In this document: positions 33,387 through 41,862 of the stretch, one piece after another
How positions within the stretch are numbered: the first letter of the stretch is position 1
How the letters are laid out: each line of letters starts with the position of its first letter
Source of the DNA: Acidobacteriaceae bacterium
Lineage (GTDB): Bacteria > Acidobacteriota > Terriglobia > Terriglobales > Acidobacteriaceae
Length of the DNA stretch: 64,000 nucleotides
Direction: 5' to 3'
NCBI GenBank assembly: GCA_003134655.1
Contig: PLBY01000155.1
Location: 12,358 to 76,357, forward strand
The notes under the pieces: generated by a model
Databases searched by the model: none
What the model saw: only the letters and a program-made list of their open reading frames with translations
Told to the model about the DNA's origin: nothing
Translations under genes and position numbers: made by a program

Positions 33387-34301
33387 ATGAATATACCCGC
33401 ACGCGGTTCGCTGCTCGGAATCGAACACCTCGACGCGAAGGACATCGTGGGCCTGCTCAAGCTGGCCCGCCGCATGAACCCGCAGAGAGTCCGGCCACTG
33501 CTGCGCGGGAAGCGAATCGTGCTGCTGTTTTACGAGGCGTCGACGCGCACCCGCTCGTCGTTCGAATTCGCAGCGAAATCCCTGGGCGCGATGACCACGC
33601 TGGTGCAGTCCTCGGGATCGAGCATCGAAAAAGGCGAATCCGTGCTCGATACCGGATACACACTGCGCGCTGTAGGCGCGGATTGCATTGTGATGCGTCA
33701 TCCGTCTGCGGGTGCGCCGCACCTGATGGCTCAGCATCTCGACATCCCCGTCATCAATGCGGGGGACGGCATGCACGAGCACCCGTCGCAAGCGTTGCTC
33801 GATGCCTTCACGATCCTGAAGCACAAGAAATCGTTCAAGGGCCTGCAAGCCACCATCATCGGGGACATCTTTCACAGTCGCGTGGCGCGCAGCGCTTGCC
33901 ACCTGCTGACCAAGTTTGGAGTGAAGCTGACACTCTGCGGTCCTCCTGAGTTCGTGCCCGACGTTGCCGCAACGCTTGCCCCTGGCCTGAGGATCACACG
34001 TCATATTGAAGATGCGTTGCGTGGCACGGATGTGGTCATGCTGCTGCGCGTGCAAAAGGAACGACTCGCGGGCCAGAAGATCCGCCTCCAGGACTACATT
34101 GCGCGCTACCAGATGACGACCGCACGGCTGAAGCTGGCGAAGCGAGATGCGATTGTGATGCACCCCGGGCCGATCATTCGCGGGCTTGAATTGACGGCGG
34201 AAGTTGCGGACGGCCCGCAATCCGTCATCGTAGACGAAGTCCACAACGGGGTTCCCACACGCATGGCGATTTTGGCGCGGGCGCTGGGGAAGGCGAAGTG
34301 A
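33387..34301 (+). CDS. pyrB: Aspartate carbamoyltransferase catalytic subunit
   Basis: A 304-residue transcarbamoylase that condenses carbamoyl phosphate with aspartate in pyrimidine synthesis. The carbamoyl phosphate site ASTRTRSSFE (51-60) is clear, with KGESVLDTG next to it, HPSQALLDAFTI in the middle, and IGDIFHSRVARS and VMHPGPIIRG further on. Length is normal. ATG 33387 is the only methionine fitting the family N-terminus, though no ribosome site is seen. pyrC follows after 66 bp, so the two are likely an operon. Confidence 0.95.
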   Translation: MNIPARGSLLGIEHLDAKDIVGLLKLARRMNPQRVRPLLRGKRIVLLFYEASTRTRSSFEFAAKSLGAMTTLVQSSGSSIEKGESVLDTGYTLRAVGADCIVMRHPSAGAPHLMAQHLDIPVINAGDGMHEHPSQALLDAFTILKHKKSFKGLQATIIGDIFHSRVARSACHLLTKFGVKLTLCGPPEFVPDVAATLAPGLRITRHIEDALRGTDVVMLLRVQKERLAGQKIRLQDYIARYQMTTARLKLAKRDAIVMHPGPIIRGLELTAEVADGPQSVIVDEVHNGVPTRMAILARALGKAK

Positions 34302-34322
34302 GCCACGGATCAACACGGATCG
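34302..34322. repeat. CCACGGATCAACACGGAT repeat
   Basis: Short repeat word between pyrB and pyrC, similar to CCACGGATTCACGCGGATGA at 41100-41136. This word occurs in many genomes of unrelated phyla. Confidence 0.6.
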
Positions 34323-34350
34323 TGCGTTCTCGTATCAGAAACATGCAGGC

Positions 34351-34382
34351 CGAATGCCGAGTGCTGAATGCTGAGTGCTAAG
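34351..34382. repeat. GCCGAGTGCTGAATGCTGAGTGCTAAG word repeat holding pyrC start
   Basis: Runs of TGCTGA/GTGCTGAG words similar to 1588-1636. The ATG at 34368, taken as the pyrC start, lies inside it, so repeat sequence has become the N-terminal coding sequence of an essential gene. Confidence 0.65.
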
Positions 34383-35687
34383 AGCCAGAAACGCGAAAGC
34401 CTGAGCCTGCTGATCAAGGGCGGCCACCTCATTGATCCCGTGGCGAAGATCAATGCGCCGATGGACGTATTGCTGCGCGATGGGCGGGTCGCCGAGGTCG
34501 CGCTGCCGAACAAAATCCGCGGCAGTGCTGATGAGAAGTTCGACGCTCGCGGGCTCGTCGTCGCACCCGGGTTCATTGACCTGCACGTTCACTTGCGCGA
34601 GCCTGGCCAGGGATACAAAGAGACCATTGCCAGCGGCACCGTGGCCGCTGCTGCGGGAGGCTTCACCTCGGTCTGCACCATGCCCAACACGGTGCCTGTG
34701 GTCGACACGGCGGAGTGGGTCAGTTGGCTGCGCAATCCCGACCGCGGCGCGCTGGTCAACGTGTTCCCCATCGCGGCTGCGACTCGCGGCAGCAAGGGAG
34801 GCACGCTCACCGACTTCAGCGCGCTGCAGCGCGCTGGAGCAGTCGCCGTCACCGACGACGGCAAGCCCATCCTCGACGACGACGTCATGCGCATGGCCCT
34901 TCGACTCGGAGCGGAGCTGAATTTCCCGGTGGTACAGCACGCCGAAGATACGCGACTCACGGAGAACTGCTCGATGCATGCAGGCCCCACGAGCTTTCGC
35001 CTTGGCCTGCGCGCCATGCCAGCCGCGGCCGAAGCGGCCATCGTCGATCGCGACGTCACGCTGGCACAGCAGATTCGCGAATCGCGCCTGCACGTGGCTC
35101 ATCTGTCTACCTCCGATGCGCTCAAGTCCGTGCGCCGCGGCAAGCGAGCGAAAGCCCGAGTGACCTGCGAAGTCACGCCGCATCATTTCACGCTGATTGA
35201 CGAGAACGTCGGCGAGTATGACACCAACTTCAAGATGAATCCGCCGCTGCGCTCGGCGACCGACCTCGAAGCGATTGTGGTCGCGCTCTCGGACGGCACC
35301 GTGGACGCTATCGCCACCGACCACGCGCCGCACGCCGCCCACGAAAAGCAGGTGGAATTCGAGCGCGCGTCGTTCGGCATCACCGGTCTTGAAACGGCAC
35401 TGGCGCTGGCAATCACGAAACTATACCGCGATCACAAGATTCCGCTGACGCGCATTGTCGAACTGTTCACTGCAGGCCCCGCCCGAGTCTTCGACCTCCC
35501 CGGCCGGGGATCCCTGGCTCGCGGCAGCCACGCTGACGTGACCATCTTCGATCCCAAGAAGCGCTGGACCTTCGAAGCCGCCAAGTCGCTCTCGCTGTCG
35601 CACAACACTCCGTTCGACGGCTGGCAATTCACGGGGAAAGTCGTGGCAACGATCGTCAGTGGGAAGATCGTTTACCGGATGGCATAG
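34368..35687 (+). CDS. pyrC: Dihydroorotase PyrC (class I)
   Basis: A 439-residue amidohydrolase that forms dihydroorotate from carbamoyl aspartate. The metal site DLHVHLREPGQGYKE shows His73 and His75. GFTSVCTMPNT, TDDGKPILDD, VVQHAEDTRL, LHVAHLSTSD and ATDHAPH complete the pattern of the Aquifex/Bacillus class. About ten N-terminal residues (LSAKSQKRES) derive from the repeat at 34351-34382. Its immediate upstream neighbour is pyrB, as expected for a pyrimidine operon. Confidence 0.95.
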   Translation: MLSAKSQKRESLSLLIKGGHLIDPVAKINAPMDVLLRDGRVAEVALPNKIRGSADEKFDARGLVVAPGFIDLHVHLREPGQGYKETIASGTVAAAAGGFTSVCTMPNTVPVVDTAEWVSWLRNPDRGALVNVFPIAAATRGSKGGTLTDFSALQRAGAVAVTDDGKPILDDDVMRMALRLGAELNFPVVQHAEDTRLTENCSMHAGPTSFRLGLRAMPAAAEAAIVDRDVTLAQQIRESRLHVAHLSTSDALKSVRRGKRAKARVTCEVTPHHFTLIDENVGEYDTNFKMNPPLRSATDLEAIVVALSDGTVDAIATDHAPHAAHEKQVEFERASFGITGLETALALAITKLYRDHKIPLTRIVELFTAGPARVFDLPGRGSLARGSHADVTIFDPKKRWTFEAAKSLSLSHNTPFDGWQFTGKVVATIVSGKIVYRMA

Positions 35688-35738
35688 GGCAGCTACCGTC
35701 CACAGCGGCGTATACTCCTCACGAAATCACGGGAGGGA

Positions 35739-37085
35739 ATGATGGTCCGCGCAGCCCGCTTCGTTCTTCCAATCCTTGTGCTGCTGATCACGATCTTTGC
35801 CTGCGGACAGACTGCCGTTCCGCCTGCTCCAGTTGTTTCGCCTCCGGCGAAAGTCACGCCAGCGGCACCGTCGTTCGACGTTAACGCAGCGGTCGAAGCC
35901 TATTTTGCCAAGATGCCGCCAGCCGAACGTGCCCGCTCCAATGCGTATTTCGAGGGTGGCTACTGGCTGCTTCTGTGGGATTTACTGTCGACCGTCGTCG
36001 TCATGTGGACACTCTTGCGATTCCGGTGGTCCGCCGGTATGCGCAACCTGGCCGAGCGGCTTACCCGCTTCCGGCCTCTCCAGACAGCACTTTACTGGGT
36101 CCAGTTCATTCTGGTGTTCTCTGTGCTCACCTTCCCGATGACTGTGTATGAAGGCTACTTCCGCGAGCACAAGTATGGACTTCTGAATCAGACCTTCGGT
36201 CCGTGGATGCGCGATCAGGTCGTCGGACTGGCGGTCGGTTTGGTTCTGGGAGCGATGCTCATCGTGCCGCTGTTCGGGCTGGTACGACGCTTGGGAAAAA
36301 GTTGGTGGGTGTGGGGCGCGGCCCTGATGATCGTGTTTTTCGCCTTCGTGAGCCTGATTGCTCCGGTTTACATTTCTCCGCTATTTAATGAATACAAGAC
36401 ATTAGAAGATCGGCGGATCAAGGATTCGATCCTCAGCATGGCGCGGGCGAATGGGATTCCCGCAACCAATGTCTACGAATTCGACGCGTCCCGGCAGTCC
36501 AATCGAGTGAGCGCGAACGTCAGCGGCTTCGCAAACACGCTGCGTATCTCGCTGAACGACAATCTCCTGAAGCGCTGCACTTTGCCCGAGATTGAAACCA
36601 CCATGGGACACGAGATGGGGCATTACGTCCTCAACCATGCGTACAAGGGGCTCGTCATGATTGGGGTCGTGATCGTGATCGGCTTCGCCTTTCTGCGTTG
36701 GGGAATCGACTTCGCTCTTGCGCGCTGGGGAGTGACATGGGATGTCCGCGGAATCACGGACGTCGCTGTCCTGCCCTTGGCGGTGATCGTCTTCTCGTTA
36801 TACTTTTTGCTGATGACGCCGGTCACCAATACCATCTCACGCACCATGGAGTTTGAAGCCGACATGTATGGCCTGAATGCAGCGCAACAGCCCGATGGGG
36901 AAGCGAATGTCGATCTGATGTTGGGGGAATATCGCAAACTCGATCCGAGCCCTGTCGAGGAGTTCATCTTCTTCGATCATCCCAGTGGCCGTACCCGTAT
37001 TACCGCGGCCATGCGTTGGAAGGCGGAGCACCCGGAATCCGCATCGCCGGAAGAAGTGGCGAGACCTGTCTTTAATGCTGAGTAA
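35739..37085 (+). CDS. M48 family CAAX prenyl protease 1-like membrane peptidase
   Basis: A 448-residue integral membrane zinc protease resembling Ste24. Membrane helices begin with YWLLLWDLLSTVVVMWTLL, and the zinc motif HEMGH lies in TTMGHEMGHYVLNHAYKG (near residue 291). The third ligand is in TMEFEADMYGLNAA, and the C-terminal end includes FFDHPSGRTRI. Bacterial members degrade misfolded membrane proteins or process peptides. Prenylation itself is absent in bacteria. GGGAGGG lies 1-5 bases before ATG 35739/35742. It is the last gene of the pyrB-pyrC direction. Confidence 0.92.
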   Translation: MMVRAARFVLPILVLLITIFACGQTAVPPAPVVSPPAKVTPAAPSFDVNAAVEAYFAKMPPAERARSNAYFEGGYWLLLWDLLSTVVVMWTLLRFRWSAGMRNLAERLTRFRPLQTALYWVQFILVFSVLTFPMTVYEGYFREHKYGLLNQTFGPWMRDQVVGLAVGLVLGAMLIVPLFGLVRRLGKSWWVWGAALMIVFFAFVSLIAPVYISPLFNEYKTLEDRRIKDSILSMARANGIPATNVYEFDASRQSNRVSANVSGFANTLRISLNDNLLKRCTLPEIETTMGHEMGHYVLNHAYKGLVMIGVVIVIGFAFLRWGIDFALARWGVTWDVRGITDVAVLPLAVIVFSLYFLLMTPVTNTISRTMEFEADMYGLNAAQQPDGEANVDLMLGEYRKLDPSPVEEFIFFDHPSGRTRITAAMRWKAEHPESASPEEVARPVFNAE

Positions 37086-37102
37086 TACTGCGCTCGCAAG
37101 CC

Positions 37103-37127
37103 TCTCCTCCGCACCTCGCGGAGGAGA
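37103..37127. terminator. Hairpin between convergent genes
   Basis: Perfect 10-bp stem TCTCCTCCGC/GCGGAGGAGA with a 5-base loop between the M48 gene and the convergent TPR gene. It lacks a T-run, so a bidirectional stop or a REP function remains open. Confidence 0.5.
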
Positions 37128-37150
37128 AGCCCGCCGGGACCGAATGCTCG

Positions 37151-37927
37151 CTACTTCGCAGTCGGTGGCGCTACGACTTCCTGCACTCTGGGGTTCTCCC
37201 GCATCTTGCTGAAGTCTTCGTCTTTATATACGTTCGCCATGTCGCGATAACCTTCTTCCTTGGCTTTCCTCAGGCACTGCAGGCATCCGTCCACGTCGCC
37301 CCGCTTGGCATAGATCTTGGCCAGCATGTACGAATACCGGGCGCGTTCTTCCGGACTCGCGATCTGGGCGGTGATGCCCACTCGCGATTCTTGTTTCAAA
37401 GCATTCGGATCCAATTCCACGGCCCGGGTGTATTCCGCCACAGCGCGGTCCAGCTTCTTCTGGCTGAACCACGCGGCCCCCAGATTCACGTGAAACGATG
37501 CTCGCGTCTCTTCGAGAGCAACTGCCTTCTTGAAGCGCTTTGCCGCAGTACCATAGTTCTTGTCCATGTAGTACACGGCGCCGATGTTGTTGATGGCATC
37601 CGCGTACTTGGAGTTCCACTTCACCGCGTTTTCGAAACTCACGCGAGCAGCGGCCAGTTCATTATTCTTCAGTTGCGCCAGACCCATTTTGTTGTACAGC
37701 ACGGAATTCTTGCGGTCTTTGCGCAGAGCCGCCTGAAAATACTCGACGGCCTGAGGGTAGTCCTTGTGGGCCCTCGCGAGGTCGGCGGCCTTCTCCAAGT
37801 CGGCCACGCTCATCGATTGCATGTTGACTTTGTTCTGGTCCTGCTGTGGAACCGGCGAGCTGACGCTGTACTGAGACAGTGCCATCAGCGTCGCCACCAA
37901 TACGAATCTTGCTGTGATGGTTCGCAT
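37151..37927 (-). CDS. Exported TPR protein
   Basis: A 258-residue secreted protein with a signal peptide (MRTITARFVLVATLMALSQY) and at least three TPR units: AHKDYPQAVEYFQAALRKDR, YGTAAKRFKKAVALEE, and KKLDRAVAEYTRAVELDP. The C-terminal part is YRDMANVYKDEDFSKMRENP. TPR modules bind protein partners, and here it is predicted to be periplasmic. Start ATG 37927 is preceded by GGGAGGCTGAAT. A longer N-terminal frame (to 38086) is non-coding upstream sequence of the divergent regulator. Confidence 0.85.
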   Translation of the reverse strand: MRTITARFVLVATLMALSQYSVSSPVPQQDQNKVNMQSMSVADLEKAADLARAHKDYPQAVEYFQAALRKDRKNSVLYNKMGLAQLKNNELAAARVSFENAVKWNSKYADAINNIGAVYYMDKNYGTAAKRFKKAVALEETRASFHVNLGAAWFSQKKLDRAVAEYTRAVELDPNALKQESRVGITAQIASPEERARYSYMLAKIYAKRGDVDGCLQCLRKAKEEGYRDMANVYKDEDFSKMRENPRVQEVVAPPTAK

Positions 37928-38264
37928 ATTCAGCCTCCCTTTCCGGAGTTGCCTCTGTTCCGGTCTGGGCCGTGCCCTTGCCCCGGTGATCTGCTCTCCG
38001 CGTACGCCCCAGTTATGGCTCCGATTCGGGCGGTCCACAACGCTATACCTGCTACCTGGGGGATACGCCCGCGACGTTACTTGCATCGGAAAGATATCTC
38101 TTGAGAGGACAACAGGTTGGCCGAGGGCAGGAACTGACGGCTAGCAAATTCCGTATTGGAATGTAGCCCCCGTTACAACGGGTTACGTAACCGTTTGGAA
38201 GCCGCCGGAGCGTGTCTTTCGGGTGTATAAAGGGGTTGAAGGCGCATTCTTCGGGAGGTCTGCA
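37928..38264. promoter_or_regulatory. Divergent intergenic region (337 bp)
   Basis: It holds the upstream regions of the TPR gene (leftward) and of the wHTH-malectin gene (rightward). The word CCCGTTACAACGGG at 38167-38180 forms a short dyad and could be an operator. I see no other gene. Confidence 0.4.
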
Positions 38265-39809
38265 GTGCCTTCGATCACGGCTGAGCCGGTAAGTTGGGAA
38301 GCAGAACGCGCCGAATTGCAGGCGGTGCTGCAGTCTCACCTCTTTGTTCGTTCCCCGACGCTCACCCATCTGCTTTCTTATCTGTGCGAAAAGACATTCT
38401 CCGGCGAGAGCGCCCAGATCAAGGAATATTCCGTCGGCCTCGATGTCTTTGATCGGCGTGACTCCTTCGACCAGGATACCGATTCGATCGTTCGGGTTCA
38501 GGCCAACCGCCTGCGCAAACGTCTCAGTGAGTATTACGCCTCCGAAGGCGCGGCGCATTCGATTCGCATCACCATCCCGGTAGGCCAGTACATTCCAGTT
38601 TTTCACAAGGTGGCCGATTCGGATCCAGTCCTGTCTTCGGACCGGCCGGTCACACCGCAAGCGCGAGCCCCGGATGACACACGACAGACTACCTGGCGCC
38701 CCGGTGTGCAGCAGGCCTGGGTGTTCGGCGGGATCTTGATTCTTGTCGTATTGGTTGTGGCGGCGCTTCTAACTCGCGACCGGACGAAAACACAGCCTGT
38801 AATTCGCACTTCTTCTTTTCAGCAAGCGACCGCCGAAACCGTTGTGGGCCTACCCGTTGGAGAGGAAATCCGCATCCTGGCCGGGGCCAGCCGGAAGTAT
38901 GTTGATCACGCGGGTAAGCTGTGGAGCCCCGATTCCTATTTTTCCGGCGGGACGGCGGTCCCGAGCGCAGTCCAACACATCTGGCGCACCCAGGATCCGA
39001 GCATCTACCGCAGCAGCCGCCAGGGAGATTTCACCTACAACATTCCCCTGAAGCCAGGAACGTATGAGCTGCACCTGCACTTTGCCGAGACTTTCTACGG
39101 ACCGGAAAGCGCGGCCGGGGGCGGGGAGGGCAGCCGGATCATGACGGTTCTGGCGAATGGACAGCCGTTGCTCCGCGACTTCGATGTGCTGGCCGATGCG
39201 GGCGGTGACCGCACCGCGGAAGTGAAGGTGTTTTCCGACATTTCTCCGGCCACCGACGGCCAACTGCATCTCACCTTTTCGTCGGCGAAGGGTGGGAACG
39301 GCATGCTCTCGGCGATCGAGATCCTGCCTGGAATTCACGACCGCATTCGCCCGGTGCGCATCGTGGCTCGCGATGTGCCGTATTACTCCAACGATAGTCA
39401 CTGGTGGAGTCCCGACGCTTACTTCAAAGGAGGACAAATCAGCGCCAGCCAGGAACCCGCGAACGGCACCGATGATCCGGAGTTCTACGAGACCGAACGC
39501 TGGGGCCACTTCTCCTACGCGATTCCTGTTCCCCCGGGCAGGTACACGGTGACTCTGCATTTCATCGAGCACCATGCGGCCGCCGGTGGTACAGCCCCGG
39601 CAGCGCCCGGCGATCGTGAATTCAACGTCTTCTGCAATGGCAAGACGGTTCTGGCGAATCTGAACATCCTCGAACAAGCTGGGGAGAATCGGCCGCTGGT
39701 AAGGAAGATCAGGGGGCTTGAACCGAACGCGCAGGGCAAGTTGTTGCTGGAGTTCGTTCCGGTGACACGGTATGCCACAGTGTCTGCGATCGAAGTGATC
39801 CCGGAGTGA
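38265..39809 (+). CDS. Winged-helix-like regulator with membrane helix and two malectin domains
   Basis: A 514-residue one-component-type protein. The N-terminal helical DNA-binding-like domain (about 5-110) contains LTHLLSYLCEKTFSG, KEYSVGLDVFDRRDSF and DSIVRVQANRLRKRLSEYYA. One membrane helix follows (AWVFGGILILVVLVVAALL, about 160-180), then two malectin-type carbohydrate-binding domains (HLHFAETFYGPES and TVTLHFIEHHAA). This suggests sensing of an extracytoplasmic glycan. GTG 38265 is preceded by GGGAGG with 6-base spacing. Start GTG 38223 would add 14 residues. Target genes unknown. Confidence 0.8.
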   Translation: MPSITAEPVSWEAERAELQAVLQSHLFVRSPTLTHLLSYLCEKTFSGESAQIKEYSVGLDVFDRRDSFDQDTDSIVRVQANRLRKRLSEYYASEGAAHSIRITIPVGQYIPVFHKVADSDPVLSSDRPVTPQARAPDDTRQTTWRPGVQQAWVFGGILILVVLVVAALLTRDRTKTQPVIRTSSFQQATAETVVGLPVGEEIRILAGASRKYVDHAGKLWSPDSYFSGGTAVPSAVQHIWRTQDPSIYRSSRQGDFTYNIPLKPGTYELHLHFAETFYGPESAAGGGEGSRIMTVLANGQPLLRDFDVLADAGGDRTAEVKVFSDISPATDGQLHLTFSSAKGGNGMLSAIEILPGIHDRIRPVRIVARDVPYYSNDSHWWSPDAYFKGGQISASQEPANGTDDPEFYETERWGHFSYAIPVPPGRYTVTLHFIEHHAAAGGTAPAAPGDREFNVFCNGKTVLANLNILEQAGENRPLVRKIRGLEPNAQGKLLLEFVPVTRYATVSAIEVIPE

Positions 39810-39817
39810 AGTGGTTA

Positions 39818-39846
39818 GTGTGGGACGGGCACTCTTGCCCGTCCAG
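39818..39846. repeat. Hairpin repeat GTGTGGGACGGGCA...TGCCCGTCC
   Basis: Perfect 8-bp stem GACGGGCA/TGCCCGTC with a 4-base loop, starting with GTGTGG. Another copy type is at 56495-56522. It sits between the convergent wHTH-malectin and kbl genes. Confidence 0.75.
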
Positions 39847-39862
39847 CCGAGCGAGTCGGTCG

Positions 39863-41080
39863 TCAGTTTGCCAAAATTCCCATGCGCTTTCCGACGTTCT
39901 TCAGCACGCCCAGCGCCTGCTCCAACTCTTCTTTCGTATGGGTCGCCGTCATGATGGTGCGGATGCGGGCTTTGCCTTCTGGAACTGTGGGGAATGCAAT
40001 GCCTGTGCCGAGCACGCCTTCTTTGAACAGCTCGCGAGAGAAGTCCATGGTGAGCTTGCCGTCGCCGATGATGATCGGCGTGATGGGAGTTTCGCTGGCC
40101 GGAGTGGCGCGCCCGCCGATGTCGAAGCCGAGCAGGCCGAGTTCCTTCTTCCAGAAGCGCGTGTTCTCCCAGAGCTTCTCCATGCGCTCGGGCTCGTTTT
40201 CCAGAACGTCGAAGGCCGCGATGCACGTGGCTGCCACCGACGGTGGATGCGACGTCGAGAACAGGAACGGCCGCGCGCGGTGGTAGAGGAAATCAATCAG
40301 GTCGCGCGTGCCGCACACGTATCCGCCGAGAGCGCCGATTGCCTTTGAGAGCGTTCCCACCTGAATATCGACGCGGCCATGCATGCCGAAGTGGTCGATG
40401 GTGCCTCGCCCGTTGCGGCCCAGCACGCCGGAGGCATGCGCGTCGTCGACCATCATAATGGCGCCGTATTTTTCGGCCAGATCGCAGAGCGCGGGCAGCG
40501 GGCCGATGTCGCCGTCCATAGAGAAGACGCCGTCGGTGATCAGGAGCTTTTTGCCCGGCTCACTCTTAATGCTGGTTAACTGTTCTTCCGCGTGCGCAAT
40601 ATCTTTGTGGCGGAAGACAAGAATCTTCGCCTTCGAGAGGCGAGCACCATCGATGACGGACGCGTGGTTCAGCGCGTCGGAGATGATGAAATCGTCCTTG
40701 CCCAGCACGGCCGACACCGTTCCGGCATTTGCTGCGAATCCCGACTGGAAAACGACGCAGGCTTCCACGTTCTTGAAGCGAGCGATCTTCTCCTCGAGGT
40801 CCATGTGGATCTTCATCGTCCCGGCAATTGTGCGGACTGCACCTGATCCCACGCCGAATTTGCGCGTCGCCTCCAGCGCGGCCTCGCGCAGTTTGGGATG
40901 CGTGGTTAATCCCAGATAATTGTTAGACGCGAGGTTGATGACTCTCTTTCCGTCGAACGTGCAGACGGGCGCCTGCTCGTCCTCGAGCACCCGCAGCTTG
41001 AAGTGCGTGCCCTTGGCCTTGATTTCCTTGAGCTGGTCGGTGAGATAGGAGAGCGGGTTGGTGCGGATTGCGGTGGTCAT
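39863..41080 (-). CDS. kbl: Glycine C-acetyltransferase (2-amino-3-ketobutyrate CoA ligase)
   Basis: A 405-residue alpha-oxoamine synthase that splits 2-amino-3-ketobutyrate with CoA into glycine and acetyl-CoA. PLP Lys246 is in GTLSKAIGALGGY. FQSGFAANAG, DALNHASVIDGARLS, VDDAHASGVLG and HPPSVAATCIAAFDVL are family motifs. Kbl rather than BioF is chosen because tdh lies 0.8 kb upstream in the same direction. ATG 41080 is preceded by GAGGC. One small hypothetical gene lies between them. Confidence 0.9.
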   Translation of the reverse strand: MTTAIRTNPLSYLTDQLKEIKAKGTHFKLRVLEDEQAPVCTFDGKRVINLASNNYLGLTTHPKLREAALEATRKFGVGSGAVRTIAGTMKIHMDLEEKIARFKNVEACVVFQSGFAANAGTVSAVLGKDDFIISDALNHASVIDGARLSKAKILVFRHKDIAHAEEQLTSIKSEPGKKLLITDGVFSMDGDIGPLPALCDLAEKYGAIMMVDDAHASGVLGRNGRGTIDHFGMHGRVDIQVGTLSKAIGALGGYVCGTRDLIDFLYHRARPFLFSTSHPPSVAATCIAAFDVLENEPERMEKLWENTRFWKKELGLLGFDIGGRATPASETPITPIIIGDGKLTMDFSRELFKEGVLGTGIAFPTVPEGKARIRTIMTATHTKEELEQALGVLKNVGKRMGILAN

Positions 41081-41099
41081 GGATGCCTCGAAGATTCTT

Positions 41100-41136
41100 G
41101 CCACGGATTCACGCGGATGAACGCGGATTCTAAGGA
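41100..41136. repeat. CCACGGATTCACGCGGATGAACGCGGATT repeat
   Basis: Two to three imperfect copies of a CGCGGATGA word upstream of kbl. It is similar in text to 34302-34322. Confidence 0.6.
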
Positions 41137-41154
41137 TCAGTGTAATTCGTAACG

Positions 41155-41249
41155 TTGTCATCCTGAGCGCGTTCTTTGCGCGAATGACCTATGCACTCGC
41201 TTGGCGCCGGCAACGATGCATAGGTTCTTCGCTTCGCTCAGAATGACAA
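41155..41249. repeat. Inverted element with TTGTCATcCTGAGCG ends
   Basis: Outer arms TTGTCAT (41155-41161) and ATGACAA (41243-41249), CTGAGCG against CGCTCAG, and an inner 9-bp dyad ACCTATGCA / TGCATAGGT (41187-41195, 41217-41225). The same type of element is at 52091-52202. It lies upstream of kbl. Confidence 0.8.
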
Positions 41250-41292
41250 TCAATAAACTGTGCTCCTCGTGATCCTGGTCAAGATCAGCACC

Positions 41293-41769
41293 TTAAAACA
41301 TAATCGGATTGCCCGTCGCGACGCTGGCTTCGCACAGGCGCTTCATAGTTTGGAAGAACTCTTTCTCTCCCTCGGTCAGAATGTCGCTCGACCCGAGTAC
41401 GAGATCCACTTCCCGCAACAGCGCGGGCGACTCTTTGGCGGGAAGCCAATCGCCAGTGTGCGTCCCGTCGTAGACTACCTTCTTCAGCAGAATCGGAAAC
41501 TTTGGTCCGGGATCTCCCTGTAGGCCACGAAGAAACTCGCGCACATGCTGTATCCGCGTGATGTTGCCCAAGGGCTCGGAAATCAGATAGCCCTCGTGCT
41601 CGCAGGACTCCTGCACCCAGTGATCGTGCGCCTCCCACTCGTCTTCGGTCGGATCGCCCGAGAGCGAGGGCGATCCGGACTCGTCCCACATAAATCTCTC
41701 GGGTAAGGGATGCGGCTTGGCCTTTCCATCGCGGATGCAGGTGCAACGTACGAATGCGTCGAGACTCAT
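41293..41769 (-). CDS. Hypothetical protein between kbl and tdh
   Basis: A 158-residue acidic cytoplasmic protein, MSLDAFVRCTCIRDGKAKPH at its start, with HDHWVQESCEHEGYLISEPL in the middle and a C-terminal helix EKEFFQTMKRLCEASVATGN. It has several Cys and His that could form a metal site. I recognise no family with known function. It lies between kbl and tdh on the same strand, so co-transcription with threonine degradation is possible but spacing to tdh (93 bp) leaves room for its own promoter. Confidence 0.7.
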   Translation of the reverse strand: MSLDAFVRCTCIRDGKAKPHPLPERFMWDESGSPSLSGDPTEDEWEAHDHWVQESCEHEGYLISEPLGNITRIQHVREFLRGLQGDPGPKFPILLKKVVYDGTHTGDWLPAKESPALLREVDLVLGSSDILTEGEKEFFQTMKRLCEASVATGNPIMF

Positions 41770-41823
41770 AGTTCACTTTCTGCTGCCGTTCTGGGACTCT
41801 GAGTGCATCTTTGGCTGACACAG

Positions 41824-41853
41824 CCGCGGGCGGGGGCGCCCGCGCCACATAAA
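41824..41853. repeat. Hairpin repeat GCGGGCG...CGCCCGC + CCACAT
   Basis: A 7-bp stem followed by GCGCCACATAAA, the end of the TGTGG/CCACA family. It sits between the tdh stop codon and the hypothetical gene. Confidence 0.65.
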
Positions 41854-41862
41854 CATCAACAC

